From Actinomadura rupiterrae (lineage in GTDB: Bacteria > Actinomycetota > Actinomycetes > Streptosporangiales > Streptosporangiaceae), in contig NZ_JAMZEA010000019.1 of the NCBI RefSeq assembly GCF_024172125.1, positions 62,001 to 126,000 on the forward strand: 64,000 nt of DNA, in the 5' to 3' direction. The notes under the pieces were generated by a model, which was given only the letters and a program-made list of their open reading frames with translations, made no database searches and was not told the origin of the DNA. Made by a program: the position numbers and the translations under genes. Positions 14,901-23,100 of the stretch are shown here, piece after piece (the first letter of the stretch is position 1; every line of letters begins with the position of its first letter).

Positions 14901-15356
14901 CCAACCGTCCATCACGATGTGGTGCATCGTCACGACGAGCCGGTAGGTGCGGTCCGGGAGTTTCAGCAGGAGCAGCCGGAGCAGCGGCGGGACGGAAAGG
15001 TCGAAGCCGTTCTGGAGTTCCGTTTCGGCGAGCCGCCGGACTTCGGCGCGCGCCGCGCCGGCGGCGAGATCGGAAAGGTCGTGCTCGCGCCACGGAAGTG
15101 CGACGCCCTTCGCGATCACCTGGACCGGTCGGGGCGATCCGGCGGGCTGCCGGAAACTCGCGCGGAGGCTGGCGTGCCGGTCCAGGACGGCCTGCCACGA
15201 GGCGCGCAGCACCGTGCTGTCCAGCGGTTCCGATAATTCCAGGACGTTCTGGCCGACATAGATGTCGCGGGTCCGCTCGTCATATCCGGCGTGAAACAGC
15301 AGCCCTTCCTGAAGAGGGGACAGCGGCCACACATCGTCGATGCGGATCTGAGTCAT
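1..15356 (-). CDS. NRPS D, five C-A-T modules (C-terminus beyond window)
   Basis: Multimodular non-ribosomal peptide synthetase, at least 5118 residues, cut at the left edge inside the fifth thiolation domain. The frame was checked at several motifs (adenylation core AYVIYTSGSTG near 13590, 10475, 7379 and 1133; condensation motif AQQRMWFL near 2897) and is intact. Domain order is C-A-T x4, then C-A and a partial T. Condensation motifs HHxxxDG are intact (HHIVMDG, HHIAADG, HHIVVDG, HHIAVDG, HHIAADG). Thiolation motifs are GGDSLLAM. No epimerase, methyltransferase or thioesterase is seen. The first C starts with the DVWPLSPLQEGLLFH type that accepts a D residue, matching the E domain ending NRPS C; the rest are LCL type. 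The start is ATG at 15356, 5 nt after GGAAGGG. Pocket codes by module are DAYHSGTAFK, DAWTVAAVCK (Phe), DAYVLGTAFK, DAYHSGTAFK and DAHVLGTAFK. TTA codons occur at residues about 928 and 2391. Confidence 0.96.
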   Translation of the reverse strand, partial: MTQIRIDDVWPLSPLQEGLLFHAGYDERTRDIYVGQNVLELSEPLDSTVLRASWQAVLDRHASLRASFRQPAGSPRPVQVIAKGVALPWREHDLSDLAAGAARAEVRRLAETELQNGFDLSVPPLLRLLLLKLPDRTYRLVVTMHHIVMDGWSQPILFDEVSAVYAAGGDASGLPPAPSYRDHLAWLARQDRDAARAAWRDALAGLDEPTLVRPAASALPVQPGHVTTRLDRAATDRLRETARASGLTVNTVVQGAWGLLLGRLTGRTDVVFGATVAGRPMELPGVERMLGLFINTVPVRVRLDPARTLAATLTEVQDARSRLLAHEHLGQAEIQRAAGRAAAYDTLLVYQNYPRGIGTGASAAEASGGLRITGAEGEDASHYPLTLVAAELDTLDLRLEYRPDVVAEQTASALVKRLARILDQIAADPDLRVGDVDVLIAGEREQLLDGWNATARPTPAGPLAELFEAQAVRSPDAVAVVSGDLRWTYAELDARANRIARTLIERGVGREDLVGVRLERSADLIAALLGVLKAGAAYLPIDPSYPGERIAFMLADARPTLVLDEDFLGSLPADDSPVDVTVSAGQLAYVIYTSGSTGVPKGVAVTQANVADFCAASCWRDEVVQRVLVQANHAFDASTYEIWVPLLHGGSLVVVPPGEVDVPERAALVAEHGVTNVHATAGLFAALAEQAPEMFAGVREVSTGGDVVSPVAIRTLLEAHPDLVVRTTYGPTETTAFTAELAFTDPGRPDGVVPLGRPMDNARAYVLDECLRPVPPEMLGELYIAGAGVARGYVGRAGLTAERFVACPFGPGDRMYRTGDLVRWTADGLLEFAGRADDQVKIRGFRVELAEIEAALTTHERVANATVIAHEDQAGSKRLVAYAVADASADELRAHVAAKLADYMVPAAIVLLDALPVTVNGKVDRAALPAPDFAGLSGGRAPATATEEILCGLFAEVLGLETVGADDSFFAVGGDSLLAMRLIARVRAVLRSEVSIRDLFEQPTVAGLASLVDTGRGDARPPLAVQGRPETVPLSYAQQRMWFLNRLEEAGTGTAYNMPLALRLSGELDVAALQAALGDVADRHESLRTIFPESGGVPRQEILDGPAGRPVLAVEQVAEDALPDAITAEVGRRFEVERELPWRARLLALADSEHVLVIVAHHIAADGWSMGVLARDLSAAYAARRSGAAPEWTPLPVQYADFALWQRDVLGDLDDPDSLISAQLGYWREALSGAPEELPLPTDRPRPTTPSFRGGVVPVETGAALHARLVEVAQRYGVTMFMVVQAALASVLSRLGSGTDIPLGTATAGRGDAALEGLAGFFLNTLVLRTDVGGDPTFAELLGRVRETDLSAFAHQDLPFERLVEDLNPVRSLARHPLFQVTLNLQATGQSEPAWNLPGVLVRPVHSGDTMAARFDLAFELGERRDEQGAPAGLGGVIEFAADLFDEDTVRAVAERLVRVLEQVAADPKKRITDLDVLSDAERHRLIVDWNATAHEVAVGSVPALFAAQVARTPEAPAVEFADFRWTYAELDAQSNRVAHTLIERGVGREDLVGIRLERSADLIAVILGVVKAGAAYMPIDPSYPSERIAFMLSDADPALVVDAEFIGGLSDDATPVELGISPDQLAYVIYTSGSTGVPKGVGVSHRGVASLAAWQADQFGVGVGSRVAQMAALGFDAAFWELCMALLSGATLLLADADTMPPKGRFDDLLTDLDITHVTVPPSLLATVESLPDGLRTLVVAGEACPPGLVERWAPGRRMFNAYGPTESTVCATMSAALAPGDLVSIGGPIWNTSVYVLDEALRPVPPGVTGELYIAGPSLARGYVGRVGLTAERFVACPFEPGARMYRTGDLVRWTGDGELVFAGRADDQVKIRGFRVELGEIENVLSAHPDVDQAAVLAREDQPGVKRLVAYVTARDVEEIREFAAARLPEYVVPAAFVTLDEFPVTANGKLDRAALPAPDRATAAAQSRGPATATEEVLCGLFAEVLGLDSVGAEDSFFAIGGDSLLAIRLIVRVRSVLQTELTIRELFAAPTVAELARLLPEDDARPGRPALTVRERPERIPVSFAQQRMWFLNRLEEAGSAAAYNVTLALRLTGALDVAAMRAALGDVADRHESLRTVFPDVEGVPYQRILQGAAGRPSFGVHDVAPNDLESVLATEADRPFDLGRDLPWRARLLVLGPDESVLLLVAHHIVVDGRSMGVLAEDLTRAYSDRCAGRRPDWAPLPVQVADYALWQREVLGDLDDPDSLISAQLAHWRDTLAGAPEELMLPTDRPRPAESSFQGAAVPLRLDAEVHARLADVAQRHGVTMFMVAQAALGMLLARVGAGTDLPIGTAIAGRGDAGLENLAGFFINTLVLRTDVSGDPTFAELLARVRETDLAAYAHQDLPFEGLVEELNPARSLARHPLFQIMLGVDSNARGPEPWALPGLRAEVLPPAENLVAKFDLTVSLTEDRDEHGSPAGMGGEILYALDLFGEETARALADRFVRVLEQVAADPDARVGDLDVLTEGERELVVDGWNRTARPRVTGSLVDLFAAQTVRSPDAVAVVFGDATWTYADLDARANRVARTLLKRGVGREDLVGVRLDRSADLIAVILGVVKAGAAYLPIDPSYPAERIAFMLADARPAVVVDADFLSSLSENDAPVKIEVAPEQLAYVIYTSGSTGTPKGVAVTHANVADFCGDAAWRDEVLETVLVQANHAFDASTYEIWTPLLRGGRLVIVPSGEVDVQERAGLVAEHAVTHVVAASGLFAALAEQAPEMFAGVREVLTGGDVVSPIAVRSLLEAHPGLTVRTTYGPTETTAFTTQLPLTTPGQFNGVVPMGRPMDNARTYVLDEYLQPVPPGVTGELYVAGAGVARGYIGRAALTGERFVACPFASADRMYRTGDLVRWTGTGLLEFAGRADDQVKIRGFRVELAEIEAVLAAHDAVTQVVVLAREDQPGTKRLIAYLVAGATDEELREHVAAKLPDYMVPAAFVLLDEFPMTANGKVDRAALPVPNFAGLVASRGPATVTEEILCGLFAEVLGLESVGAEDSFFGLGGDSLLAMRLIARIRAVTGAEVTIRELFAEPTVAAVARLLDGERGGARTALAARERPEIVPLSFAQQRMWFLNRLENAGAEAAYNVPMALRLSGELDVAALEAALGDVADRHESLRTIFPEAGGVPRQEILDGPVGRPALVVTQVGEDALADTVIAEMGRRFDVERELPWRARLFVLSPTESVLAVVAHHIAVDGWSMGVLARDLGTAYAARLAGTAPDWTPLPAQYADYALWQREVLGDLDDPGSLIAEQLAYWRDALAGAPEELALPTDRPRPATATFKGGSVELHVPAEAHRRLAAVARRHGATMFMVAQAALGMLLARLGAGSDVPIGTAVAGRGDAALEDLAGFFVNTLVLRTDVSGDPTFGELLARVRETDLAAYAHQDLPFEGLVEELNPARSLARHPLFQVMLTLQNLPRSEEASALAGLRARPLGREEEAASAAKFDLSFSLAEHRDEHGAAAGLWGGLQYAEDLFDEGTVRTIADRFVRVLEQLAADPDLRVGDLELLAADERDRLLVGWNDTARPVPDGSLVELFEARAVRSPDALAVASGDVRWTYAELDARANRIAHTLRDRGVGHEDLVGVRLERSADLIAALLGVLKAGAAYLPIDPSYPAERVASMLDEAAPPVVLDADFLTAPSTDDTPVEIEISTDQLAYVIYTSGSTGTPKGVAVTHANVADFCAASCWRDHVVQRVLVQANHAFDASTYEIWVPLLRGGELVIVPPGEVDVPKRAALVAEHAVTNVHATAGLFAALAEQAPEMFAGVREVSTGGDVVSPVAVRTLLDAHPDLVVRTTYGPTETTAFTTQLLFTDPAEADGVVPIGRPMDNARAYVLDEYLQPVPAGVTGELYVAGAGVARGYVANPALTAERFVACPFTPGDRMYRTGDLVRWTDTGLLEFAGRADDQVKIRGFRVEPAEIEAVLTAHEAVGRATVMVREDQPGTKRIVAYATAAATSGDLRAHLAARLPDHMVPAAVLVLDELPVTANGKVDRAALPAPDFAGLAGGRGPATATEEILCGLFAEVLGLDTVGADDSFFELGGDSLLAMRLISRARAVLRQDVGIREFFAEPTAAGVARLVDTGRGAARTALTVRERPEVVPLSYAQQRMWFLNRLEAAGAGAAYNMPLALRLTGDLDVPALEAALGDVADRHQSLRTIFPAVDGVPRQEIIDGPAGRPVLAVDGIAAEQLGETLAAETDRGFDVERELPWRARLLRLSPTEHVLIVVAHHIAADGWSMGVLARDLTAAYVARSTGDAPAWTPLPVQYSDYALWQRDVLGDPDDPDSLISAQLDFWRAALAGAPEELALPTDRPRPAEASFRGALVPLELGADLHARLVEVAQRRGVTLFMVAQAALAALFSRLGAGSDIPIGTPMAGRADVALEDLAGFFVNTLVLRTDVSGDPTFGELLERVQEADLAAYAHQDLPFERLVEELNPERSLARHPIFQVTLTLENLARGQQPWELPGLEVRPLAQDDDDTAAAKFDLSVTLGERRDENGAPAGIGGEVLYALDLFDEGTVRTLVGRFVRLLEQVAADPDVRVGDLEILTPDERDLVVDGWNATSRPVAAGSLVELFAAQAIRTPDATAVAFNGDTWTHGDLDARSNRVARTLIERGVRREDLVGIRLERSADLIAVMVGVVKAGAAYLPIDPSYPAERIAFMLADARPAVVVDEAFLASLSGDDSPVGVTVSAEQLAYVIYTSGSTGTPKGVAVTHANVADFCADAAWRDEVMERVLVQANHAFDASTHEIWTPLLRGGRLVVVPSGEVDVPERAALIADHGVTHVVAASGLFAALAEQAPEMFAGVREVLTGGDVISPVAVRTLLDAHPGLVVRATYGPTETTAFTTHLGLTDKTQAAGSIPLGRPMDNARAYVLDEHLEPVPPGVTGELYVAGAGVARGYVANPALTAERFVACPFGPGGRMYRTGDLVRWTADGLLEFAGRADDQVKIRGFRVEPAEIEAVLAEDQAVRQVAVVAREDLPGIKRLVAYVVGGDTDRLRWHAAERLPEYMVPAAFVQLDELPMTANGKLDRAALPAPDFAGLSGGRGPATPTEETLCGLFAEVLGLESVGA
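2960..6089 (-). other. Module 13 (C-A-T); code DAYHSGTAFK
   Basis: The A domain reads FDASTYEIW, TNVHATAGLF, VREVSTGGDV and TTYGPTETTAF, the same pocket as modules 1, 4 and 10. C domain HHIAVDGWS. Confidence 0.65.
6090..9199 (-). other. Module 12 (C-A-T); code DAYVLGTAFK
   Basis: The A domain reads FDASTYEIW, THVVAASGLF, VREVLTGGDV and TTYGPTETTAF, the same pocket as module 3. Confidence 0.65.
6576..6842 (-). repeat. 267-bp tract identical to 41721-41987
   Basis: Read base by base, this stretch of the module 12 A domain (end of the core to the subdomain hinge, through the YRTGDL and GRADDQVKIRGFRVE motifs) is identical to the same part of module 3. Similarity drops sharply on both sides. 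It contains unusual A/T third positions, including the bases CAGCAAATTC at 6641. Confidence 0.85.
9200..12294 (-). other. Module 11 (C-A-T); Phe
   Basis: The A domain reads FDAAFWELC, THVTVPPSLL, LVVAGEACPP and NAYGPTESTVCAT, giving DAWTVAAVCK, a phenylalanine code. It is closely related to modules 2 and 6 but carries Trp rather than Ser at pocket position 239. Confidence 0.8.
12295..15356 (-). other. Module 10 (C-A-T); code DAYHSGTAFK
   Basis: First module of NRPS D, with a post-epimerase type C domain (HHIVMDGWS). The A domain reads FDASTYEIW, TNVHATAGLF, VREVSTGGDV and TTYGPTETTAF. Confidence 0.65.
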
Positions 15357-15360
15357 CAGC

Positions 15361-15441
15361 GCCCTTCCGCCACACGCGAGAAATGCTCACCGAGAGCACA
15401 TACGTGGCGGACTCTACCAAGCCCGAACGGGGCGGAAGGGC
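15361..15441 (-). promoter_or_regulatory. Inverted repeats that could hide the NRPS D ribosome-binding site
   Basis: The 119-nt gap between NRPS C and NRPS D contains a perfect 11-bp inverted repeat (15431-15441 with 15361-15371, sequence GCCCTTCCGCC). In the minus-strand transcript the downstream arm contains GGAAGGG, the Shine-Dalgarno of NRPS D. A second inverted repeat (15404-15411 with 15366-15373, TCCGCCAC) uses an overlapping arm, so the two cannot form together. A small hairpin (15384-15388 with 15394-15398) sits in the loop. Function is inferred; a simple read-through spacer is the alternative. Confidence 0.5.
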
Positions 15442-15475
15442 TGTCCAAATGCGCAATATGGAATGGGCGGCGGGC

Positions 15476-18400
15476 TCAGCCGAATTCGCCGGCGAGGCCC
15501 GACTGGAGTTCGTCGATCTGGTCCTGTCCGAGGGACACCAGGCTGAAGTCGGACGGGGTGTGCCCGCCGCCGCCGTCGGCGGTGTGCGCGGCGAGCCCGG
15601 CGAGCATGGCCGCCCAGCGGTCCGCCAGGTCGTCCAGGTCGGCGCGGGTGAACAGACCCGCCGAGCCGGCCAGGGCGAGCGTCAGCCGGGGGCCTGCGGG
15701 CAGGTCGTGGACGAGCCCGCCGGCCTCCAGCGCGTGGGTCGCGGTCATGCCCGCTGCCGTCCCGCCGCCGAACGCGGTCGCCCCGGCGGGCTCCCACGGC
15801 CGGGACGCGCCGGACGGCTCGGCGGCGAACCGTCCGAAGTAGTTGAAGGCGATCTCCGGGACGGGCAGCCGGGCCATCGCGGCGGCGGTGTCGGGGTTGA
15901 GGCGGCGGAGCAGGCCGTAGCCGAGCCCGTCGGCCGGGACGGCCCGCAGCTGCTCCTTCACCCGCTTGACCAGGGCGCCCGCCGCCCCGCCTCCGGCACG
16001 GACGGCCGCGTGGTCCAGCGCGCCCGGATCGAGCCGGACGGGATGGACGTCGGTGAACCAGCCGACGGTGCGGGCGAGGTCCATGCCGGGGGCGAGCGGC
16101 TCGCGGCCGTGGCCTTCGAGGTCGACCAGCACGCCGCCGGGCAGGTCGCGCCCGTCGCGGTGGCGGCGGCGCTCGCTCAGCGCGGCGACGAGCCCGGCGA
16201 GCAGCACGTCCTCCACGCCCGCGTGGAAGGCCGCCGGGACGCGGGTGAGCAGCGCCGCCGTGACCTCCTCCGGCACCTCCCGCGTCGTCTGGACCGCCGC
16301 GCTGCCCGCAGTCGCGGTGTCCGGTGGAGCGGTGTCGAAGGGGGACGCGGCGCCGTCCAGCATCCGCTGCCACAGCGGCAGTTCGGCGAGGCGGGACGGG
16401 TCGGTCGCCTGCGCGGCCAGCGCCCGCGACCAGCGCAGGAACGACGTCGGGACGGCTTCGGGGGCCGTTCCGGCGTAGGCGGCGGCGAGGTCGGGCAGCA
16501 GGATCCGCCAGGACACCCCGTCCACGGCCAGGTGGTGGACGGCGAGCAGGACCCGGCCGGTCCGGTCCGGGCCGGCGTCGAACCAGACCGCCTGGAGCAT
16601 GATCCCGGCACGCGGGTCGAGCCGGCCCATCGCCGCGCGGACGGGCGCGCCGCCGCGCAGTTCGGCGATGCCCACGCGGCTCACGAGCCCGGATGCGGCG
16701 ACGGTTCCGGCGGGCGGCACGACGAGCCGGCCGGCCAGCTCGTCCAGGCGAGCGCGCAGCATGCCGTGCCGGTCGAGCAGGGCTTGGACCGCGGTGACGA
16801 ACCGGTCGAAGTCCAGGTCGGCGGGGGCGGTCACCAACATCGTCTGGCAGTAGGGCCCGGTCAGCGAGGCCGATCCGGCGCGGTCGGCGGTGTCGCGCAT
16901 CACGGGCGTGAGCGGGAGGTCGCCGACACCGTCGTCCGCGACGGGCACGCTCGCCTCCGGGCGGACGGTCCCGGCGACCAGGGCCAGCCCGGAGGGTGTC
17001 TTAGCCTCGAACACCTGCCGCGGGGTGATCTCCAGTCCGGCGCGGCGGGCCCGCGACACCAGCAGCATCGACATGATCGAGTCGCCGCCGAGGGTGAAGA
17101 ACGAGTCGTCCGCGCCGACCTCGGCGAGGCCGAGCAGCTCGGCGAACAGCGCGCACAGGACGGCCTCGGCGGGGGTGGCGGGCGGCCGTCCGCCGGACGA
17201 CGCGGCGGACGGGTCGGGGGCGGGCAGCGCGGCCCGATCCAGCTTGCCGTTCGGAAGTGCCGGCAGCTCGCCGAGCACGACCACCGCGGCCGGGACCATC
17301 GCGTCGGGGAGCCGTGCGGCGGCGTGCGCGCGCAGCTCGGCCGGGTCGGCGTCCGGGCCGGTCACATAGGCGACCAGCCGCCGGATTCCGGGCCGGTCCT
17401 CGCGGACGACGACGGCGGCGCGCGCGACCGACGGGTGCTCGGCCAGCACGGCCTCGATCTCGCCGGGCTCGATCCGGATACCGCGCAGCTTCACCTGCTC
17501 GTCGGCGCGTCCGGCGAAGACCAGCTCGCCGTCGCGGGTCCAGCGCGCCAGGTCGCCGGTCCGGTACATCCGGGCGCCCGCCTCGTACGGGCAGGCGACG
17601 AAGCGTTCGGCGGTGAGCGCGGCCCGGCCGGAGTACCCGCGGGCGAGCTGCACGCCGGACACGTACAGCTCGCCGACCGCGCCGGGAGGGAGCGGCCGCA
17701 GGAACTCGTCCAGAACGTACACGCGGGTGTTCCAGACCGGCCGTCCGATCGGGACCGGGCCCGGGCCGCCGCCCGGCGGGCAGGGCCGGGCGGTGACGCC
17801 GATCGCGGTCTCGGTCGGGCCGTAGAGGTTGTGCAGCGGCGCGTCCAGCAGGCCGTGGAACTCCTCGACCAGCTCGGCGGGCAGCGCCTCCGCGCCGGAG
17901 AAGACCCGGCGCAGCCCGCGCGCCCGCCCGGCGGCGCCGTCCTCCCGCAGGAACGCCGCCAGCAGCGACGGGACGAACTCGGCGGCCGTCACGCCGCACC
18001 GCTCGACCAGCTCGGCGAGGTAGCGGGGGTCGCGCTGGCCGCCGGGCCGGGCGACCGCGACGGCGGCGCCGCTGATCAGCGGCATGAACATCTCCCAGAC
18101 CGACACGTCGAACCCGACCGAGGCCTTGTGCAGCGCCCTGTCCTGCGGGGTGATGCCGTACTCGCCGCTCATCCAGGCGAGCTGGTTCACCACGGCGCGG
18201 TGGCTGAGGATCGTCCCTTTGGGACGGCCTGTCGATCCGGACGTGTACATCACGTACGCGGGGTGATCGGGGTGCAGCGGCAGCGTGCGCTCGGCGTCGG
18301 TGACGCGGGCTTCCGCCGGGTGCTCGGCGAGCGCCGCGGCCGTCGCGGGATCGTCCAGGACGAGCCGGTCCCCCGAAACGAGATGCTCGGTGTTGCGTGC

Positions 18401-20139
18401 GCACACGATCGCGTCGGGCGCGGCGTCCGCCAGCAGGTCCCGGACGCGCTCGGCGGGGTGTTCGGGGTCGATCGGCAGGTAGGCCGCGCCGGACTTCATG
18501 ACGCCCAGCAGGACGCCCGGCAGCTGGACCGAGCGCTCGACCATCACGGCCACGACCGATTCCGGGCCCGCGCCGCGCGCGATCAGCTCACGCGCCAGCC
18601 GGTTGGCCTGCGCGTCCAGTTCGGCGTAGGTGAGGCGGGCGTCCTCGTCCAGGACCGCCAGCGCGCCGGGGGCCGCCGCGACCTGCTGGTCGAACAGTTC
18701 GACCAGGGTTTGCGCGGGGACGGGTGTGACGGTGTCGTTCCAGTCGTTCAGGATGATGGCGCGCTGTTCGGGCGACAGGATCTCCAGCTCGCGCAGGCGG
18801 GTGCCGGGCTCGGCCGCCACCTGGGCGAGGACGCGGGCCAGCCGCCCGGCCAGCTCCGCCGCGGTCTCCTCATCGAACAGGTCGGTCGCGTACTCGATCC
18901 CGCCGCCCAGACCCGCCGGGACGCCGCCGGCCAGCCGCTCCTCCAGGGTGATCGACAGGTCGAACTTCGCGGACGGCGCCTGCGCCAGGACGGGTTCGGT
19001 GCGCAGGCCGGGCAGCGTCCAGTCCTGCGTCGGCTCCGACTCCACGGCGAGCATGACCTGGAAGAGCGGATGGCGGGCGAGGGACCGGGCGGGGTTGAGG
19101 TCTTCGACGAGCCGCTCGAAAGGAAGGTCCTGGTGGGCGTAGGCGGCCAGGTCGGTGTCGCGGACGCGCGCCAGGACGTCCGCGAACGACGGGTCGCTGG
19201 ACACATCGGTGCGCAGCACGAGCGTGTTGACGAAGTAGCCGGCCAGGTTCTCGGTCGCGGCGTCGCCGCGTCCGGCGATGGCGGTGCCGAGCGGGATGTC
19301 GGTGCCCGCGCCGAGCCGCGCCAGCAGCATCGCCACCGCCGCCTGGGCGACCATGAACAGCGTCACGCCGTGCTGCCGCGCCACGGCGACGAGCCCGGCG
19401 TGGGCGTCCGCGTCGAGCGTGATCGGGACGACCGCGCCGCGGAAGGACGCCTCGGCGGGACGCGGCCGGTCCGTGGGCAGGGCGAGTTCCTCGGGCGCGT
19501 CCTTGAGAGCGTCGCGCCAGTAGGCGAGCTGGGCCGCGATCAGGCTGTCCGGGTCGTCGGGGTCGCCCATCACCTCGCGCTGCCACAGCGCGTAGTCGGC
19601 GTACTGGACGGGGAGAGGCGTCCAGTCGGGTGGGTTGCCGGCGTGGCGGGCGGCGTAGGCGGAGCCGAGATCGCGGGCCAGGACGTTCAGCGACAGACCG
19701 TCCACGGCGATGTGGTGGACGACCATGACCAGCACCGCTTCGGTGCCGGAGATCCGCAGCAGCCCGACCCGCCAGGGCAGTTCGCGGGCGAGGTCGAAGC
19801 CCCGGGCGGTGTCGTCGTGCAGCATCGTGCTCACGTCGGCGGGCGCTGCGGCGCGGACGCGCAGGTCGGGCCGTCCGGAAGGACCGTGCAGAATCCGCTG
19901 GTAGGGGGTGCCGTCGGTGTCGGGGAAGACCGTCCGGAGGATCTCGTGCCGGTCGGACAGGTCACCGAGCGCGGCTTCGAGCGCGGGGACGTCGAGATCG
20001 CCGGTGAGGCGGACCACGAACGAGACGTTGTAGGCCGCGCGGGTGTCGTCGCCTTCGAGCTGGTTGAGGAACCACATGCGCTGCTGCGCGAACGACAGCG
20101 GAATCCGGTCGGGACGCTCGCGAGCGGTCAGCGGCGCGA
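15476..20139 (-). other. Module 9 (C-A-T-E); code DVWEFGLIGK, unassigned
   Basis: Pocket from FDVSVWEMF, TAAEFVPSLL, RVFSGAEAL and NLYGPTETAIGVT. Glu at 278 resembles ornithine codes (for example DVGEIGSIDK), but the match is weak. The E domain predicts a D residue. Confidence 0.5.
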
Positions 20140-23100
20140 CGGAGGCGCCGCTCTCGCCCTCGATCAGTCGGGCGATCCCGGCGGCCGTGGGCGTGGCGAA
20201 CAGCTCGCGAATGCCGACCTCGGCGTCCATGGACGCCCGGACGCGCGCGATCAACCGCATCGCCAGCAGCGAGTCGCCCCCGAGTTCGAAGAACGAGTCG
20301 TCCGCGCCGACCGTCTCCAGGCCGAGGATCTCGGCGAACAGGCCGCACAGCACCTCTTCCACCGGGGTCGCTGGAGGCCGTCCCTTCGCCGTCCCGGTGA
20401 GGTCGGGGGCGGGGAGGGCGGCGCGGTCGAGCTTTCCGTTGACGGTGATCGGCAGGACGTCCAGCTGAACGAACGCCGCTGGAATCATGTGCTCGGGCAG
20501 GCGCGCCGCCACATACTCCCGCAATGCGCCCTGGTCGGCATCGCCGACGATGTACGCGACCAGGCGTTGCGTCCCGGGCTGGTCCTCGCGGACGACGACC
20601 GCAACCTGACGGACGCCGGGATGCCCAGCGAGCACGGCTTCGATCTCGCCGAGTTCGACGCGGAACCCGCGCAACTGCACCTGCGCATCGGCGCGGCCGA
20701 GGTATTCGAGCGAGCCGTCTGGGCGTCGCCGTGCGAGGTCGCCCGACCGGTACATCCTGGTGCCGGAGCCGAACACGTCGGCCACGAAGCGGCTCGCCGA
20801 CAGCCCGGCACGGTTCAGGTATCCGCGCGCAACGCCCGCGCCACAGACGTACACCTCGCCGACCACCCCTGGCGGGACCGGACGCAACCAGGCGTCCAAC
20901 ACCTGCACCCGCCACCCTGGGAGAGGCGAGCCCACGTGACTGCCCGCGCCCGGCACGCACAAGCTCTCATCGAGCCGACCCCACGTCACGTGGACGGTCG
21001 TCTCGGTGATCCCGAACATGTTGACCAGGGCAGTGTTCGGGTGGCGCGCGAACCACCCCGACAGGCGGCTCAGATCGAGAGCCTCGCCGCCGAACACGAC
21101 CCAGCGCAGGCCCACGCCTGGAAGACCCTGGACGTCCATGAGCTGGTAGAACGCCGACGGTGTCTGGTTCAGGACCGTGACGCGCTCAGCGGTCAGCAGC
21201 TCCACCAGGCCATGCGGAGAACGCGATACCTCCCACGGCACCACGACCACACGGCCACCGAAACCGAGCGCTCCCCACAACTCCCACACCGAGAAGTCGA
21301 ACGCGAACGAGTGGAACAACGCCCACGCTTCGTCCGCACCGAAGTCGAATCGTGTCGCTGCGGATTCCAGCAGGCGCACCACATTCGCATGCGGGACCAC
21401 GACGCCTTTGGGCCGTCCTGTCGAACCCGAGGTGTAGATGACGTAGGCGGCCTGCTCCGGACGCACGCGGACGCCGATGGCGCTGTCGTCCTCGTCCAGG
21501 TGAGTGAGGAACTCGTCGTCCACGACGGCGACCGGGGACGCGTCGTCCAGCATGAACGCGATCCGTTCAGCCGGGTAAGACGGGTCGATCGGCAGGTAGG
21601 CCGCCCCGGCCTTCAGCACACCCAGCAGCGCAGCGACCAAGTCCGCCGATCGCTCCAAGCGCACCGCGACCAGATCCTCGGGCCCCACTCCCCCAACGCG
21701 CAGAGTGCGCGCGATCCGGTTCGACCGGGCATCGAGGTCGGCGTAAGTCCAGCGGGTCTCGCCTGAGACCACGGCGACGGCGTCCGGCGCGGCGTCGGCC
21801 TGCTCGGCGAACAGGTCCACCAGGGAGGCGTCGCGGAAGTCCGGGGTGGGGGCTTCCCGCAGGGCGAGAATGTCCCTGGCCTCCGGTTCGGTCAGGACGT
21901 CGAGCTGGCCGAGCCGGGCACGGGGGTCGGCGGCGACCTGGTCGAGCAGGCCGGTGAGGCGCTCGGCCAGCCGCTCGGCGGTGCTCCGGTCGAACAGGTC
22001 CCCGGCGAATTGCAGGTCGCCCGAGATGCCGGCGGGATGCCCGTGGTCGTCGCGGCGTTCCCGGAGCCCGAAGGTCAGATCGAACTTGGCCGGTACGGCG
22101 CCCTCGTCCGGTGGCAGCGGCCGGACGCGCAGCCCCGGCAGTTCCCAGGGTCGGTCGGCCTGCGGTGTGTTGTGCAGGGTCAGCATGACCTGGAAGAGCG
22201 GATGGCGGGCGAGGGACCGGGTCGGGTTGAGGTCTTCGACGAGCCGCTCGAAGGGAAGGTCCTGGTGGGCGTAGGCGGCCAGGTCGGTGTCGCGGACGCG
22301 CGCCAGCACGTCCGCGAACGACGGATCGCCGGACACATCGGTGCGCAGCACGAGGGTGTTGAGGAAGAACCCGGCCAGGTCTTCGGTGGCGGCGTCGCCG
22401 CGTCCGGCGGTGACGGTGCCGATGGGGATGTCGGTGCCCGCGCCCAGGCGGGCCAGCAGCATCGCGAGCGCGGCCTGGACGACCATGAACATCGTCACGC
22501 CGCGCCGCTGCGCCACCTCCGCGAGCCGCGCGTGGGTCGCCGCCGACACGTCCAAGGGAACCGAACCTCCCTGGAAGGACGCTTCGGCGGGACGCGGCCG
22601 GTCGGCGGGCAGGGTCAGTTCCTCGGGCGCTCCGGCGAGGGTGTCACGCCAGTAGGCGAGTTGCGTCGCGATCAGGCTGTCCGGATCGTCCGGGTCGCCC
22701 ATCACCTCCCGCTGCCACAGCGCGTAGTCGGCGTACTGGACGGTGAGCGGCGTCCATGCCGGCGCGGTGCCGTCGCGGCGGGCGGCGTAGGCCGCGCGCA
22801 GGTCGTCGGCCAGCAGGCCGAGGGACCAGCCGTCGCCCGCGATGTGGTGAACGACGATGATCAGCACCGACTCGGTATCGGAGAGCCTCAGCAGCCGCGT
22901 CCGCCAGGGCAGTTCGCGGGCGAGGTCGTAGCCCCGGCCCACCTCTGCGGCGACGATCGCGTTCAGGTCGGTGTCGTCGGCCGCGTCCACGACCAGCTCG
23001 GGGCGGCCTTCGGCGCCCTGGAGGATGCGCTGGTAGGGGGTGCCGTCGGCCTCGGGGAAGATCGTCCGGAGGGTCTCGTGCCGGTCGGCGAGGTCGCCGA

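Noticed and set aside
1..15356. Possible frameshift or break in NRPS D
   Set aside because: Motif codons near 13592, 10475, 7379, 2897 and 1133 all fall in the frame of ATG 15356, so the gene is intact to the edge.
213..21766. Very long plus-strand open frames opposite the NRPS genes (up to about 2200 codons)
   Set aside because: They are antisense shadows caused by high G/C at third codon positions; the translations are Arg/Gly/Asp-rich with no domains, while the minus strand encodes clear NRPS motifs.
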